A DNA stretch of 60,106 bases from assembly GCA_937966555.1 (NCBI GenBank), contig CALCLY010000008.1, positions 1 to 60,106 on the forward strand. Direction: 5' to 3'. Source of the stretch: CALCLY01 sp900552775. Lineage in GTDB: Bacteria; Bacillota; Clostridia; UMGS1883; UMGS1540. A model generated the notes under the pieces. That model did not search any database. It had not been told where the DNA came from and worked only from the letters and a program-made list of their open reading frames with translations. The position numbers were made by a program, and so were the translations under genes. Position 1 is the first letter of the stretch; each line of letters starts with the position of its first letter. Below are positions 1 through 9,107 of this stretch, in pieces.

Positions 1-17
1 CCGTGGCACAGTTCTAT

Positions 18-46
18 ATTATACCACCCTTCCCTCCCTTTGTCAA
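18..46 (-). promoter_or_regulatory. Consensus sigma-A promoter firing off the left edge
   Basis: On the minus strand a TTGACA box (41-46) and a TATAAT box (18-23) are separated by exactly 17 bases. Transcription would leave the window to the left, so the gene it serves (a protein or stable RNA gene) is not visible. Confidence 0.8.
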
Positions 47-296
47 GACTTTTTTTACCTTTTTCTCGGAAATATTCTTTTCAAAATTTTTCTTTCATTA
101 TATAATATGTCAATAAAATCTTTATAAATTCTTTGTACAACTCATTATTGAATATTATTTTTATATAAACCATACAAAAATAAATTTTATATTTAAAGTG
201 CTTTTTTATTTTTATTATTTCAAAAATGATTGACTTTATACAATATATGGTGTAAGCTATAGTATATATACAAGATACATGGAGGATACATATCAA
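47..296. other. AT-rich intergenic region upstream of folT
   Basis: This stretch is very AT-rich and holds no convincing gene. A TTGACT box at 230-235 may be the -35 of the folT promoter, but no -10 box at the right distance is clear. GGAGGA at 281-286 is the ribosome site for folT. Confidence 0.5.
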
Positions 297-812
297 ATGA
301 AAAAAACAAAATCAACTGTATTTATAGGATTATTTATTGCACTCGAAATTGTCTTAACAAGATTTGTTCAGATACCTATAACATTGTTCGGCACTTTTAC
401 AGACAGAATTAACTTAGGCTTTTTGCCTGTTGCTATCAGCGGATCGCTTTTTGGCATATGGGGAGGCGCCGCTGTTGCGGGACTTGCCGATCTTATCCGT
501 GCAATCATCCTGCCTCTAGGCGGAGCATTTAACCCTCTTTTTACCGTAAATGCTGCTCTGCGCGGTACAATTTACGGAGCATGTTTAAAAAGAAAAACCA
601 ACATTGTAAATTGCATAATAGCCTCACTCCTTGTATATGTTATATGTGATAACTTACTGCTTGACGCGATTATCAGCTTTTCATACGGAAATCCTTTTAT
701 AGCTGTATTCTGGCAGCGCCTTCCGATTTCTTCCGTGAACCTTTTCGTTCATATAATAGGTCTGATAGCCGTGGCAATTCCCATTGAGAGGAAACTTGAT
801 TATGTACGATAA
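297..812 (+). CDS. folT: ECF transporter S component, folate family (FolT-like)
   Basis: Small hydrophobic protein of 171 residues with about six membrane segments, the size and layout of an ECF-type vitamin transporter substrate-binding (S) component. The stretch with RINLGFLPVAISGSLFG followed by GGAAVAGLADLIRA resembles the FolT folate subfamily. FolT captures folate at the membrane and works with the shared EcfA/EcfA'/EcfT energising module, which is not in this window. The ATG at 297 is chosen because GGAGGA lies 10 bases before it; the ATG at 279 has no ribosome site. The gene overlaps hflX by 11 bases, suggesting co-transcription. Substrate specificity is inferred from family resemblance and could be another vitamin. 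Confidence 0.75.
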   Translation: MKKTKSTVFIGLFIALEIVLTRFVQIPITLFGTFTDRINLGFLPVAISGSLFGIWGGAAVAGLADLIRAIILPLGGAFNPLFTVNAALRGTIYGACLKRKTNIVNCIIASLLVYVICDNLLLDAIISFSYGNPFIAVFWQRLPISSVNLFVHIIGLIAVAIPIERKLDYVR

Positions 813-2070
813 TTCTCAAAAAACCGAAAAAGCAATTCTGGTCGGTGTCTGTAGAAATCTTGCAGACAGACTTTCCGATACAACCTCAGAATCCATGCGC
901 GAACTTGGATGCCTTGCTGAAACTGCCGGCGCTGAGGTTTTAGGTGAAATTACACAAAACCGCGAGGCACCCGATAAGGCCACGTTTGTCGGAGAAGGGA
1001 AGCTTTCGGAAATATCCGAAGCCGCCGAAACGCTCGGCGCAAATCTTGTAATTTTTGACGATGAGCTTACGGGATCTCAGCTGAAAAATATAGAAAACGT
1101 GCTCGGCGACAAAATCAGAGTTATAGACAGAAGCGCGCTCATACTTGATATCTTTGCTTCACGTGCACTTTCCGGCGAAGGAAAACTTCAGGTTGAGCTT
1201 GCTCAGCTTAAATATAATCTGCCGCGCCTGTCAGGCGGCTACAGTTCTCTTTCAAGGCTTGGCGGAGGTATCGGCACAAGAGGTCCGGGTGAAACCAAAA
1301 TTGAAACGGACCGCCGCTATATCAGAACAAGAATCAGTGCTTTGGAACGGGAAATCGATTCACTGAAACGCCACCGAGATCTTATCCGACAGGGGCGGCG
1401 CAAAAGAGAAGTGAAAGTTGCTGCTCTTGTCGGCTACACAAACTCCGGCAAATCAACACTTTTAAACAAGCTTACGGGTGCCGGTGTTTTGGCACAGGAC
1501 ATGCTTTTTGCAACCCTTGATCCGACAACAAGGGCATATATTCTGCCGGACGGCCGTGAAATTGCTCTCGTCGACACAGTAGGGTTTATCAGAAAGCTTC
1601 CGCATCATTTAATAGAAGCATTTAAATCCACTCTTGAAGAAGCGGTTCTTTCGGATGTTCTTATACATGTCATAGATTCAGTTTCCGAAGAACGGGAAAA
1701 CCAGATAAAAGTTGTTGAAAATCTTCTTTCGGAACTTGGCTGCGACGGGAAACCGATAATTTCGGTTTTCAATAAAACAGATGAATGCGGTGATTTTCTG
1801 CCCCGTCCGTCATATCCCGAAAAAAGTGTTTTTATAAGTGCAAAAAACGGAGACGGGCTCGACGAATTTGCAGAACTCTTATGCGATACGGTTCCCGGAA
1901 GGCGCCGCAAAATGGTAATCATGGTTCCGTATACGGACAGCGCCGTAATAAGTGATATACGCAAATGTGACAGCCTTGTTTCCGAAGAATTCACACCTGA
2001 CGGCACACTTCTCCACATTATGGCAGACGATAAAGCATACAAGGAGTATAAAAAGTATTTATATGAATGA
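802..2070 (+). CDS. hflX: Ribosome-associated GTPase HflX
   Basis: 422-residue GTPase of the HflX family, which binds the 50S subunit and splits or rescues stalled ribosomes under stress. The N-terminal HflX domain ends in the glycine-rich segment LGGGIGTRGPGETKIETDRR near residue 165, followed by a helical linker and the G domain: G1 GYTNSGKST (about 211-219), G3 DTVGF, G4 NKTD. Length is normal for the family. The ATG at 802 sits 10 bases after GAGAGG; an in-frame TTG at 784 has no ribosome site. It overlaps folT upstream and yigZ downstream, so a tight operon is likely. Confidence 0.95.
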   Translation: MYDNSQKTEKAILVGVCRNLADRLSDTTSESMRELGCLAETAGAEVLGEITQNREAPDKATFVGEGKLSEISEAAETLGANLVIFDDELTGSQLKNIENVLGDKIRVIDRSALILDIFASRALSGEGKLQVELAQLKYNLPRLSGGYSSLSRLGGGIGTRGPGETKIETDRRYIRTRISALEREIDSLKRHRDLIRQGRRKREVKVAALVGYTNSGKSTLLNKLTGAGVLAQDMLFATLDPTTRAYILPDGREIALVDTVGFIRKLPHHLIEAFKSTLEEAVLSDVLIHVIDSVSEERENQIKVVENLLSELGCDGKPIISVFNKTDECGDFLPRPSYPEKSVFISAKNGDGLDEFAELLCDTVPGRRRKMVIMVPYTDSAVISDIRKCDSLVSEEFTPDGTLLHIMADDKAYKEYKKYLYE

Positions 2071-2701
2071 TTATAAAACCGTTGCCGAGATTGCATCGGA
2101 CGAAATCGTTGAAAAAAAATCCCGCTTTATAGCGGACGTTTCCCCCTGCAAAACAGAGGAGGAAGCTCTTTCTTTTCTTCAAACCGTAAAGAAAAAATAT
2201 CCTGACGCTTCTCACCATGTATATGCGTATGTGTGCCGCGACAACAATTCGCGCCGGTACAGTGACGATAACGAACCGCAGGGCACAGCCGGCATACCGA
2301 CTCTGGATGTAATTTTAAAAGAGGGGCTCACGGATACCTGTGTTGTTACAACAAGATACTTCGGCGGAACGCTTCTCGGTGCCGGCGGTCTTGTTCGCGC
2401 GTATTCAAAGGCGGCAAAAAAAGGCATAGATGCAGCCCGACCGGTTAATATGATTTTTTCGGATATATTTACCGTTAAAACAAATTATCAGGATTTGGGG
2501 AAAATTCAATATGATATAAAAAAAAATGGTTTTTCGATACTTTCTACGGAATTTACGGAAAATGTTTCAATATCCGTATGCACGGAATGCAGCCGCAGCG
2601 AAGAACTTGTAAAAAAACTCACAGAATGCTCCATGGGCCGTGCAAAGATAGAAAAAACCGACACTTGTTTTGTCCCGAGGGAGGTTTGTATAAATGAATG
2701 A
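2063..2701 (+). CDS. yigZ: YigZ/IMPACT family protein
   Basis: 212-residue member of the YigZ/YvyE (UPF0029, IMPACT) family. The N-terminal domain carries the family signature in VYAYVCRDNNSRRYSDDNEP and GTAGIPTLDVI, followed by VVTTRYFGGTLLGAGGLVRAY; the C-terminal part is the ferredoxin-like DUF1949 domain. The molecular role of bacterial members is unsettled, though a link to translation control is known for eukaryotic IMPACT. The ATG at 2063 overlaps the hflX stop codon, which suggests translational coupling. An upstream in-frame ATG inside hflX is rejected because conservation begins at MNDYKTVAE. Confidence 0.9.
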   Translation: MNDYKTVAEIASDEIVEKKSRFIADVSPCKTEEEALSFLQTVKKKYPDASHHVYAYVCRDNNSRRYSDDNEPQGTAGIPTLDVILKEGLTDTCVVTTRYFGGTLLGAGGLVRAYSKAAKKGIDAARPVNMIFSDIFTVKTNYQDLGKIQYDIKKNGFSILSTEFTENVSISVCTECSRSEELVKKLTECSMGRAKIEKTDTCFVPREVCINE

Positions 2702-4064
2702 AAAAAAATATGAAATTGATATGAGCCGCGGTCCCATGCTCATGAATTTGTTAAGATTTGCAATGCCGCTGCTGCTGACAGGCGTGCTGCAGCTTTTTTA
2801 TAACGCCGCCGACATAGTTGTTGTGGGCAGATTTTCGGGTTCGGATTCTCTGGCAGCCGTGGGTTCTACAGGTTCTGCCGTAAACCTTATTATAAATATT
2901 TTTACTGGGCTTTCCGTAGGTACCGCCGTGGCCGTTTCGAAAGCATTCGGCGCAAATGACGTAAAAGAACTTTCAAGAACCGTACATACATCGTTTTTAC
3001 TCAGTATAATACTCGGCATTTTTGTTGGTGTTTTAGGTTTTTTTATATCAAAACCGCTCCTGCACGCCATGGGTACTCCGGATAACGTTATGCCGAAGGC
3101 TTCATTATATCTTAAAATCTATTTTGCCGGCATGCCGCTTAATATGATCTATGTTTTCGGAACGGCAATTTTACGTTCCGTGGGAGACACAAAGCGCCCG
3201 CTTTATTATTCTGCGGTTTCCGGAATACTTAATATAGTGTTAAACCTGATATTTGTAATCTTTTTCAAAATGGATGTTGCCGGCGTTGCGACAGCAACGA
3301 TTATTGCACAGGCTCTTTCGGGAATACTTGTTATAAAATGCCTGACAAACTCGGTAAGCTCATACCGCGTTGATATAAAAAGCCTTAAAATACATAAAGA
3401 TGAACTTCTTCTGATGATACGCATCGGTTTACCGGCGGGGCTTCAGGGAACAGTCTTTTCTCTTTCAAATGTTGTGATACAATCCTCCGTAAATCTGTTC
3501 GGCTCGGTTATTATGGCAGGCAATGCCGCGGCGGCAAACCTTGAAGGATTTATTTACATATCCATGAACTCGCTTTATCATGCCGCCCTTACAATGTCCG
3601 GTCAAAACTACGGCGCCGGAAATTTTAAACGGATAAAACACGGCACTTTGCTTTGTTCTGCGGTTGTAACGTGTATTGGTTTATCTTTGGGAATGCTGTT
3701 TTTGGTTTTCGGCAGACAGATGCTCGGCATATACTCAACCGATCCGGCTGTAATAAGTGCCGGCATGGACAGAGCCAAGATAATATTCTCTACATATTTT
3801 CTGTGCGGACTCATGGAAGCTATGGTCGGTTCTCTGCGCGGACTCGGTTATTCGGTAATGCCAATGATAGTTTCGCTTTTGGGCGCATGCGGTCTGAGGC
3901 TCCTTTGGATTTTCACAATTTTTGCGGCAGACAAGACAACGTCCGTATTATACCTTTCGTACCCGGTTTCCTGGTTTATTACAACATCGGTACATCTCAT
4001 CTGCCTTGTATTTGCGCTTCGCAAACGCCGCCGCGAGTATGAACTTTCGGCAAATCAAATATAA
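2694..4064 (+). CDS. MATE family multidrug/cation efflux transporter
   Basis: 456-residue integral membrane protein with about twelve hydrophobic segments arranged as two MATE (MatE) repeats. Family signatures include the start GPMLMNLLRFAMPLLLTGVLQ and the segment YNAADIVVVGRFSG. MATE proteins export drugs or metabolites in exchange for sodium or protons; the true substrate cannot be read from sequence. The start overlaps the end of yigZ by 8 bases, and a GGGAGG ribosome site lies inside yigZ. Its last 10 bases overlap tail-to-tail with the minus-strand amidase-like gene. Confidence 0.93.
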   Translation: MNEKKYEIDMSRGPMLMNLLRFAMPLLLTGVLQLFYNAADIVVVGRFSGSDSLAAVGSTGSAVNLIINIFTGLSVGTAVAVSKAFGANDVKELSRTVHTSFLLSIILGIFVGVLGFFISKPLLHAMGTPDNVMPKASLYLKIYFAGMPLNMIYVFGTAILRSVGDTKRPLYYSAVSGILNIVLNLIFVIFFKMDVAGVATATIIAQALSGILVIKCLTNSVSSYRVDIKSLKIHKDELLLMIRIGLPAGLQGTVFSLSNVVIQSSVNLFGSVIMAGNAAAANLEGFIYISMNSLYHAALTMSGQNYGAGNFKRIKHGTLLCSAVVTCIGLSLGMLFLVFGRQMLGIYSTDPAVISAGMDRAKIIFSTYFLCGLMEAMVGSLRGLGYSVMPMIVSLLGACGLRLLWIFTIFAADKTTSVLYLSYPVSWFITTSVHLICLVFALRKRRREYELSANQI

Positions 4065-4549
4065 ACGCCTTCAATACGCACCACGCGAAACGACTCAAAT
4101 TTATATGTTGAAAGCGGTCTGTTTAAAGCATTAAAAGAATGCGTAGCAATCAGCGTGTTTTCTGCCGTCGGTTTATCTCCGTGAGAAACCACAAGCATGG
4201 AATGATAAAATCTTCCGTCACCGTAAAGCTGAATAACGTCACCGTCCGAAACATCTTCAAGTCCGATTTCAACACCGAAAACTCCGCGTTGCGTATTGGA
4301 TACCAGAAAATCATAAAGATACTGAACACCCGTCCATGACGGACTTTTATCGTTGGCGTTAATGTAATACCAACCAAACGTCGGTGTGTAATTCATAACC
4401 CCGCTTCCGGCATAAAGGCACTGTGAAACAAAATTTGTACAGTCTCCGCCTATGCCGGAATAATCGTAATACCGCGGATTGCGCTCGTATGCCCAACGCT
4501 TTGCATAATTTACCGCGCGTCTGCGATTGTATTTTTCAACATAAGCCAA
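4055..4549 (-). CDS. Putative amidase-domain protein (Amidase_6 type)
   Basis: 164-residue protein matching the small cysteine amidase-like domain common in spore-formers. Key features are the start YNRRRAVNYAKRWAYERNPRY, the cysteine segment GGDCTNFVSQCLYAGSG and a later FYHSMLVVS that would supply the histidine. These enzymes are thought to act on peptidoglycan or peptide bonds, but no activity is proven. The start is a TTG at 4549, nine bases after GGAGG; the longer hydrophobic N-terminal reading upstream is rejected because it lacks a ribosome site and runs into the trxA region. No signal peptide is left with this start, so it is probably cytoplasmic or spore-associated. Confidence 0.75.
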   Translation of the reverse strand: MAYVEKYNRRRAVNYAKRWAYERNPRYYDYSGIGGDCTNFVSQCLYAGSGVMNYTPTFGWYYINANDKSPSWTGVQYLYDFLVSNTQRGVFGVEIGLEDVSDGDVIQLYGDGRFYHSMLVVSHGDKPTAENTLIATHSFNALNRPLSTYKFESFRVVRIEGVYI

Positions 4550-4625
4550 AATAATACACCTCCGTTTTATTATATTAATTAATTGCGGATTTGGTGTACA
4601 AAATATAATTAAGAGGTGATTAAAT

Positions 4626-4940
4626 ATGACAAAAATCATAAACACAGAGGAGTATAACGAAAGGATTGTAAAAGGCAAAGAAAAAGCTATGATAGACTTT
4701 TATGCCGATTGGTGCGGTCCGTGCAAAATGATGTCTCCGATTTTCGAAGAATTTGAGGCTGAAAACGAAGGTAAATGCAGTTTCTATAAAATGAATGTTG
4801 ACAACGACGGTGCCGTTGCCGCAAGTCTCGGCATTGTAAGCATTCCCACAATCGTTTATTTTGCCGACGGTATTGCAAAGGAAAAAATAGTCGGACTTAC
4901 TACTAAAGAAGACCTGGCAGAAGGGCTGAAAAGATTATGA
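4626..4940 (+). CDS. trxA: Thioredoxin
   Basis: 104-residue thioredoxin fold protein with the redox-active WCGPC motif (about residues 29-33) and the cis-proline segment SIPTIVYF. It reduces protein disulfides in the cytoplasm using thioredoxin reductase, which is not in the window. AGAGGTGA just before the ATG is the ribosome site. The stop codon overlaps the prmA start (ATGA), so trxA, prmA and rsmE likely form one operon. Confidence 0.93.
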   Translation: MTKIINTEEYNERIVKGKEKAMIDFYADWCGPCKMMSPIFEEFEAENEGKCSFYKMNVDNDGAVAASLGIVSIPTIVYFADGIAKEKIVGLTTKEDLAEGLKRL

Positions 4941-5905
4941 GCGAAAACTGGCTTAAAGTAAGCATATATACAACACCGGAGGGAATTGAAGCGCTTTGCG
5001 GAGCGCTTCTGTCCGTTGGAATAGAAGGAACCGAAATCTGTGACGAAAGCGATTTTTTAAATTTTCTCGATACAAACCGCAGTAAGTGGGACTATGTTGA
5101 CGATGAGCTTCTTTCCGAAAAGAAAACACCGACACATGTCAACGTTTTTCTGCGCGAGGAAGATTCGGAAGCGCTCGCGCGCGTCAAAGAATGTATTGCT
5201 ACGCTGAAAAATACGGAATTGGGTCTTGACATGGGTTCACTCAAACTTGAATTTTCCGATATACCCGAGGATTTGTGGTTTGAGCGCTGGAAAAAATATT
5301 ATCTTCCGCTTGAAATAGGAAACAATATTCTGGTAGTTCCAGAGTGGCTCGAAAACCCCGAAACCGACAGAAAAATCCTTAAAATTAATCCCGGTATGCT
5401 CTTTGGCACCGGCAGCCATAATACAACAAGGCTGTGCATGCAAACACTTGAAAAAATTGTAAAACCCGGTGACTCCGTTTTGGATATAGGGTGCGGAAGC
5501 GGAATATTATCTATCCTGTCTCTTGTTTTGGGCGCAAAAGATGCAGCAGCGGCAGATATTGATCCCGCTGCCGAACATATCGCTTACGAAAATGCTGAAT
5601 TAAACGGAATATATAAAGACAGATATTTTGTAAAATGCGGAAATATACTTTCCGAGAACCCGTTTGAAGGCACCTGCTATAACAAACAGTATGACATTGT
5701 GGTTGCAAATATTGTTGCGGACGTAATCATACCACTTTCCGCAAAAGTCGGCAGTTTTATGAAGGAAAATGCATATTTTCTTTGCTCCGGCATAATTGAG
5801 CACAGAATAGACGATGTTTGCGCGGCTCTTTCAGAAAACGGATTTGAAATTTGCGAAAAACTTAAAGACGGTGAGTGGTATGCTCTTCTTACAAAGCAGA
5901 AATGA
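4937..5905 (+). CDS. prmA: Ribosomal protein L11 methyltransferase
   Basis: 322-residue S-adenosylmethionine methyltransferase. The N-terminal part is the L11-recognition domain with the typical EDLWFERWKKYYLP segment, and the C-terminal Rossmann domain has motif I LDIGCGSGILSI (about residues 180-191) and the motif IV-like VVANIVADVI. PrmA trimethylates L11, usually at lysines and the N-terminus. Length is normal. It overlaps trxA by 4 bases and is followed 9 bases later by rsmE, a pairing seen in many Bacillota. Confidence 0.95.
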   Translation: MSENWLKVSIYTTPEGIEALCGALLSVGIEGTEICDESDFLNFLDTNRSKWDYVDDELLSEKKTPTHVNVFLREEDSEALARVKECIATLKNTELGLDMGSLKLEFSDIPEDLWFERWKKYYLPLEIGNNILVVPEWLENPETDRKILKINPGMLFGTGSHNTTRLCMQTLEKIVKPGDSVLDIGCGSGILSILSLVLGAKDAAAADIDPAAEHIAYENAELNGIYKDRYFVKCGNILSENPFEGTCYNKQYDIVVANIVADVIIPLSAKVGSFMKENAYFLCSGIIEHRIDDVCAALSENGFEICEKLKDGEWYALLTKQK

Positions 5906-5914
5906 GGTACACAG

Positions 5915-6628
5915 GTGGCAAGATTTTTTGTTGACAAAAACAATATTCACGGCAGCAAAATAACGGTTGTCGGCGAAGACGTTATACATATTTCAAAGGT
6001 TTTGCGCATGCGCCCGGGCGAAGAACTCACTCTTTGCAACGGAGAAGGTATAGATTTTCTTTGCAAAATCGAAGATATTTCAAAAAAAGAGATTATTTGC
6101 TCTGTGATCTCAGAAAAAGAAAACGAAAGCGAAAGCCGCATACCCATAACAATTTATCAAAGTATGCCAAAGGGTGCAAAGATTGATTATGTAATCCAAA
6201 AATGCGTTGAACTCGGTGCTGCGCGCATAGTGACGTTTCAAAGCGCACGTTCGGTTGCAAAAGGCTCGAAAACCGACAGACTGTCGCGCATTGCACTTGA
6301 AGCTGCAAAACAGTGCGGCAGAGGAATTGTTCCTCAGGTTTCGTACTGTTCCGATTTTAAAGACGCTCTTTCGGAATTTGCCGGACATGACCTTTCTGTT
6401 TTTGCCTATGAGGAAGAACACGTGCAGTCTCTAAAAGACGTCCTGCGTAACGCCTCTCCCAAAAACATCGGTATTATGATAGGACCGGAAGGCGGTTTTG
6501 AACCGGATGAAGCGGTTGCCGCAAAATCCTCGGGCGCGCAAAGCGTATCCCTGGGCAAAAGAATTTTGCGTACGGAAACAGCTGCCATGGTTGTCCTTTC
6601 CGATGTTATTTACGAATATAATTTATAA
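5915..6628 (+). CDS. rsmE: 16S rRNA (uracil-1498-N3)-methyltransferase
   Basis: 237-residue SPOUT-class methyltransferase with an N-terminal PUA-like domain (HISKVLRMRPGEELTLCNGEG) and a C-terminal knot with IGPEGGFEPDEA and LGKRILRTETAAM, both RsmE signatures. It methylates U1498 of 16S rRNA at N3. The start is GTG at 5915, preceded by a weak GAGG ribosome site; coupling to prmA is likely. A terminator follows directly. Confidence 0.95.
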   Translation: MARFFVDKNNIHGSKITVVGEDVIHISKVLRMRPGEELTLCNGEGIDFLCKIEDISKKEIICSVISEKENESESRIPITIYQSMPKGAKIDYVIQKCVELGAARIVTFQSARSVAKGSKTDRLSRIALEAAKQCGRGIVPQVSYCSDFKDALSEFAGHDLSVFAYEEEHVQSLKDVLRNASPKNIGIMIGPEGGFEPDEAVAAKSSGAQSVSLGKRILRTETAAMVVLSDVIYEYNL

Positions 6629-6638
6629 TTTATGCACA

Positions 6639-6677
6639 AAAAGCGGCAGTGTTTTTAGCGAAAACACTGCCGCTTTT
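6639..6677 (+). terminator. Intrinsic terminator after rsmE
   Basis: A 17-base perfect stem (AAAAGCGGCAGTGTTTT and its complement) closes over a five-base loop and ends in a short T run, 10 bases after rsmE. Confidence 0.85.
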
Positions 6678-6749
6678 ACATATTGACTTTATCTCGATAA
6701 AGTGGTATTATATTAGCATAGAAAACAAAATCGAAAGGATGAACGACAC

Positions 6750-7562
6750 ATGAAAAAAATCACGGCACTTGCCCTTGCGGCGCTTATGCTTCTGACACTC
6801 GGCGCATGCGGCTCAAAATCCACATCTCAAACAGGCAGTTCTTCAAATACCGACGCTGCATCTTCCGACCTTGAGTACATTCAAAACAAAGGTACTATGA
6901 TAATAGGTATCACGGAATATGAACCCATGAACTTTAAAAAAGACGACGAATGGACAGGATTTGACACAGAATTTGCAAAACTTGTATGTGAAAAGCTCGG
7001 CGTTAAACCCGAATTTCTCATCATTGACTGGGATAACAAAATCCCCGAAATCGACTCAAAGGCTATCGATTGTGTGTGGAACGGAATGACTCTTACAAAC
7101 GAAGTTACATCTTCAATGGCATGCACAAATCCCTATGTTATCAACGCACAAGTAGTTGTTATGAACAAAGACAAAGTCGGAGAATACAAAGACACGGCTT
7201 CTCTTAAAGACTTAAAGCTTACCGCAGAATCAGGTTCTGCCGGCGAAAAAGCAATAGAGGAAGCAGGTCTTAAATCAAACTGCACAGCAGTTACTACCCA
7301 GAGCGATGCTCTTATGGAAGTAGCTTCCGGCTCTGCCGATGCATGCGTTATAGATAATACAATGGCAAACGCTATGACGGGTGACGGCACAAGCTACAAA
7401 GACTTAGCCCCCGGCATATCCCTCACAGAAGAAAAATACGGAATCGGTTTCAGAAAAGGTTCCGATGTTGCAGAAAAAGTAAATTCAATAATAGATGAAC
7501 TTAAGGCAGACGGCTCACTTCAGAAGCTTGCCGAAAAATACGAACTCACATTGGCTGACTGA
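6750..7562 (+). CDS. Amino-acid ABC transporter substrate-binding lipoprotein
   Basis: 270-residue type 3 solute-binding protein. A lipoprotein signal peptide ends in the lipobox LGAC (Cys about residue 20), followed by a Ser/Thr linker. The ligand domain carries MIIGITEYEPMNF, WTGFDTEFAKLVCEKLG and VWNGMTLT, typical of polar amino-acid binding proteins (glutamine, cystine, histidine types). It is anchored on the outer face of the membrane and feeds the permease and ATPase encoded next. AAAGGA lies before the ATG at 6750. The exact amino acid cannot be told. Confidence 0.9.
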   Translation: MKKITALALAALMLLTLGACGSKSTSQTGSSSNTDAASSDLEYIQNKGTMIIGITEYEPMNFKKDDEWTGFDTEFAKLVCEKLGVKPEFLIIDWDNKIPEIDSKAIDCVWNGMTLTNEVTSSMACTNPYVINAQVVVMNKDKVGEYKDTASLKDLKLTAESGSAGEKAIEEAGLKSNCTAVTTQSDALMEVASGSADACVIDNTMANAMTGDGTSYKDLAPGISLTEEKYGIGFRKGSDVAEKVNSIIDELKADGSLQKLAEKYELTLAD

Positions 7563-7585
7563 TATAGTAACACAAAAGTATATAA

Positions 7586-7619
7586 CCGAAAGCAGAGAAC
7601 AGTTGTTCTCTGCTTTCGG
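7586..7619 (+). terminator. Intercistronic hairpin between binding protein and permease
   Basis: A perfect 15-base stem (CCGAAAGCAGAGAAC) with an AGTT loop lies between the binding-protein and permease genes. There is no T run after it. This is typical of partial attenuation or 3'-end protection, which would give more binding protein than permease. Confidence 0.65.
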
Positions 7620-7645
7620 CAGTTTAAACAACGGAGATTTTTGAT

Positions 7646-8341
7646 ATGTTTATGACAGTTACAGCTTCCCTCGCGGAAGGATTTTTAATGACACTGAAAA
7701 TATTTGCGCTGACGCTTCTCTTTGCCCTCCCACTGGGTCTTGTAATTGCATTCGGGTCAATGAGCAAATTCAAGCCGCTTAAATGGCTTGTTAAAATTTT
7801 GGTTTGGATTATAAGAGGAACACCTCTTATGCTTCAGCTTATTCTTATTTACTACGGTCCCGGTCTTGCGGCTGCATGGGCGCAAAAAATCTCAGCTCCG
7901 AACTTTTTTGTTTCGTGGATTGCGTCATGGAGTATACTCGAGAGATTCACTGCCGTAATGGTAGCCTTTGTAATAAACTACGCCTGCTATTTTTCGGAAA
8001 TATACCGCGGCGGTATAGAAGGCATAGCCAAAGGACAGTATGAAGCAGGTTACGTTCTCGGAATGACGCGCACGCAGATTTTTTTCAAAGTTATTTTGAT
8101 GCAGGTTGTAAAAAGGATCATTCCTCCCATGAGCAACGAAATCATAACGCTTGTAAAAGATACATCTCTTGCACGCGTTATCGCCGTTTACGAACTTATT
8201 TGGAATGCCCAGACGTTTATAAAGCTCAACGGCATTATATGGCCTCTTTTCTTCACGGGAGTTTTCTACCTTGCATTCAGCGGAATTTTAACGCTCCTTT
8301 TCGGCTTTATAGAAAAGAAGCTTGACTATTATCACGCATAG
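7646..8341 (+). CDS. Amino-acid ABC transporter permease
   Basis: 231-residue inner-membrane permease of the His/Glu/Gln/Arg/opine family (HisM/GlnP type). It has about five membrane segments, the GTPLMLQL motif, and the EAA loop in EAGYVLGMTRTQIF that docks to the ATPase. The start has GGAG upstream. It lies 11 bases before the ATPase gene, so both are co-transcribed. Confidence 0.93.
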   Translation: MFMTVTASLAEGFLMTLKIFALTLLFALPLGLVIAFGSMSKFKPLKWLVKILVWIIRGTPLMLQLILIYYGPGLAAAWAQKISAPNFFVSWIASWSILERFTAVMVAFVINYACYFSEIYRGGIEGIAKGQYEAGYVLGMTRTQIFFKVILMQVVKRIIPPMSNEIITLVKDTSLARVIAVYELIWNAQTFIKLNGIIWPLFFTGVFYLAFSGILTLLFGFIEKKLDYYHA

Positions 8342-8352
8342 GAGAATTCATT

Positions 8353-9102
8353 ATGCCAATACTTAAAGCAGAAAATATAACAAAAAAATTCGGTAAACTC
8401 AACGTTTTGAACGGAATGAATCTTTCCCTTCAAAAAGGTGAGGTTGTAGCCGTAATCGGTCCTTCCGGAAGCGGAAAAAGCACATTTTTGCGCTGTCTCA
8501 ACAAACTTGAACGGGCGGACGGCGGCAACATAATGTTCGACGGCGAAATCATTGCCCAAAACGGTATCTACAGAAAAGACAAAGAACTTCGCCCTATCTT
8601 AAAGAAAATGGGTATGGTTTTTCAGCAGTTTAATCTGTTTCCGCATAAATCCGTCCTCCAGAATATCACTGAGGCGCCAATATGCGTAAACGGAATGAGC
8701 CGTGAAAGTGCAATTGCCGAAGCACGCAGGCTTCTTTCCGATGTCGGTCTTGCGGACAAAGAAAAAAGCTATCCGTGTGAGCTTTCGGGCGGTCAGCAGC
8801 AGCGTGTGGCAATAGCGCGTGCTCTTGCGATGCATCCCGACATTATGTTTTTCGACGAACCCACATCTGCGCTTGACCCGGAGCTTACGGGCGAGGTGCT
8901 GAAAGTTATAAAATCGCTTGCCGCGCAAAACATGACCATGCTTATTGTAACGCATGAAATGAGCTTTGCGCGCGAAGTTGCAAACCGTGTTGTTTTCATG
9001 GATGGCGGCGTTGTTCTTGCAGACGACGTTCCGGAGAAAATTTTCTCACCCGAAAACGACTCCGAGAGAATACGCGCGTTCTTAAATAAATTTGAAGGAT
9101 AA
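8353..9102 (+). CDS. Amino-acid ABC transporter ATP-binding protein
   Basis: 249-residue ABC ATPase of the GlnQ/polar amino-acid class. It shows Walker A GPSGSGKST (about residues 36-44), the Q-loop VFQQFNLFPH, the signature LSGGQQQRVAIARAL, Walker B MFFDEPTSALDP and the H-loop VTHEMSFA. It powers the adjacent permease. The miaB gene begins 5 bases after it, so miaB may be read through from this operon. Confidence 0.95.
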   Translation: MPILKAENITKKFGKLNVLNGMNLSLQKGEVVAVIGPSGSGKSTFLRCLNKLERADGGNIMFDGEIIAQNGIYRKDKELRPILKKMGMVFQQFNLFPHKSVLQNITEAPICVNGMSRESAIAEARRLLSDVGLADKEKSYPCELSGGQQQRVAIARALAMHPDIMFFDEPTSALDPELTGEVLKVIKSLAAQNMTMLIVTHEMSFAREVANRVVFMDGGVVLADDVPEKIFSPENDSERIRAFLNKFEG

Positions 9103-9107
9103 AACAT

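Noticed and set aside
81..296. Minus-strand 71-codon ORF in the AT-rich left end
   Set aside because: Composition is Ile/Tyr/Lys-rich as expected from random AT-rich DNA, and it lacks a ribosome site.
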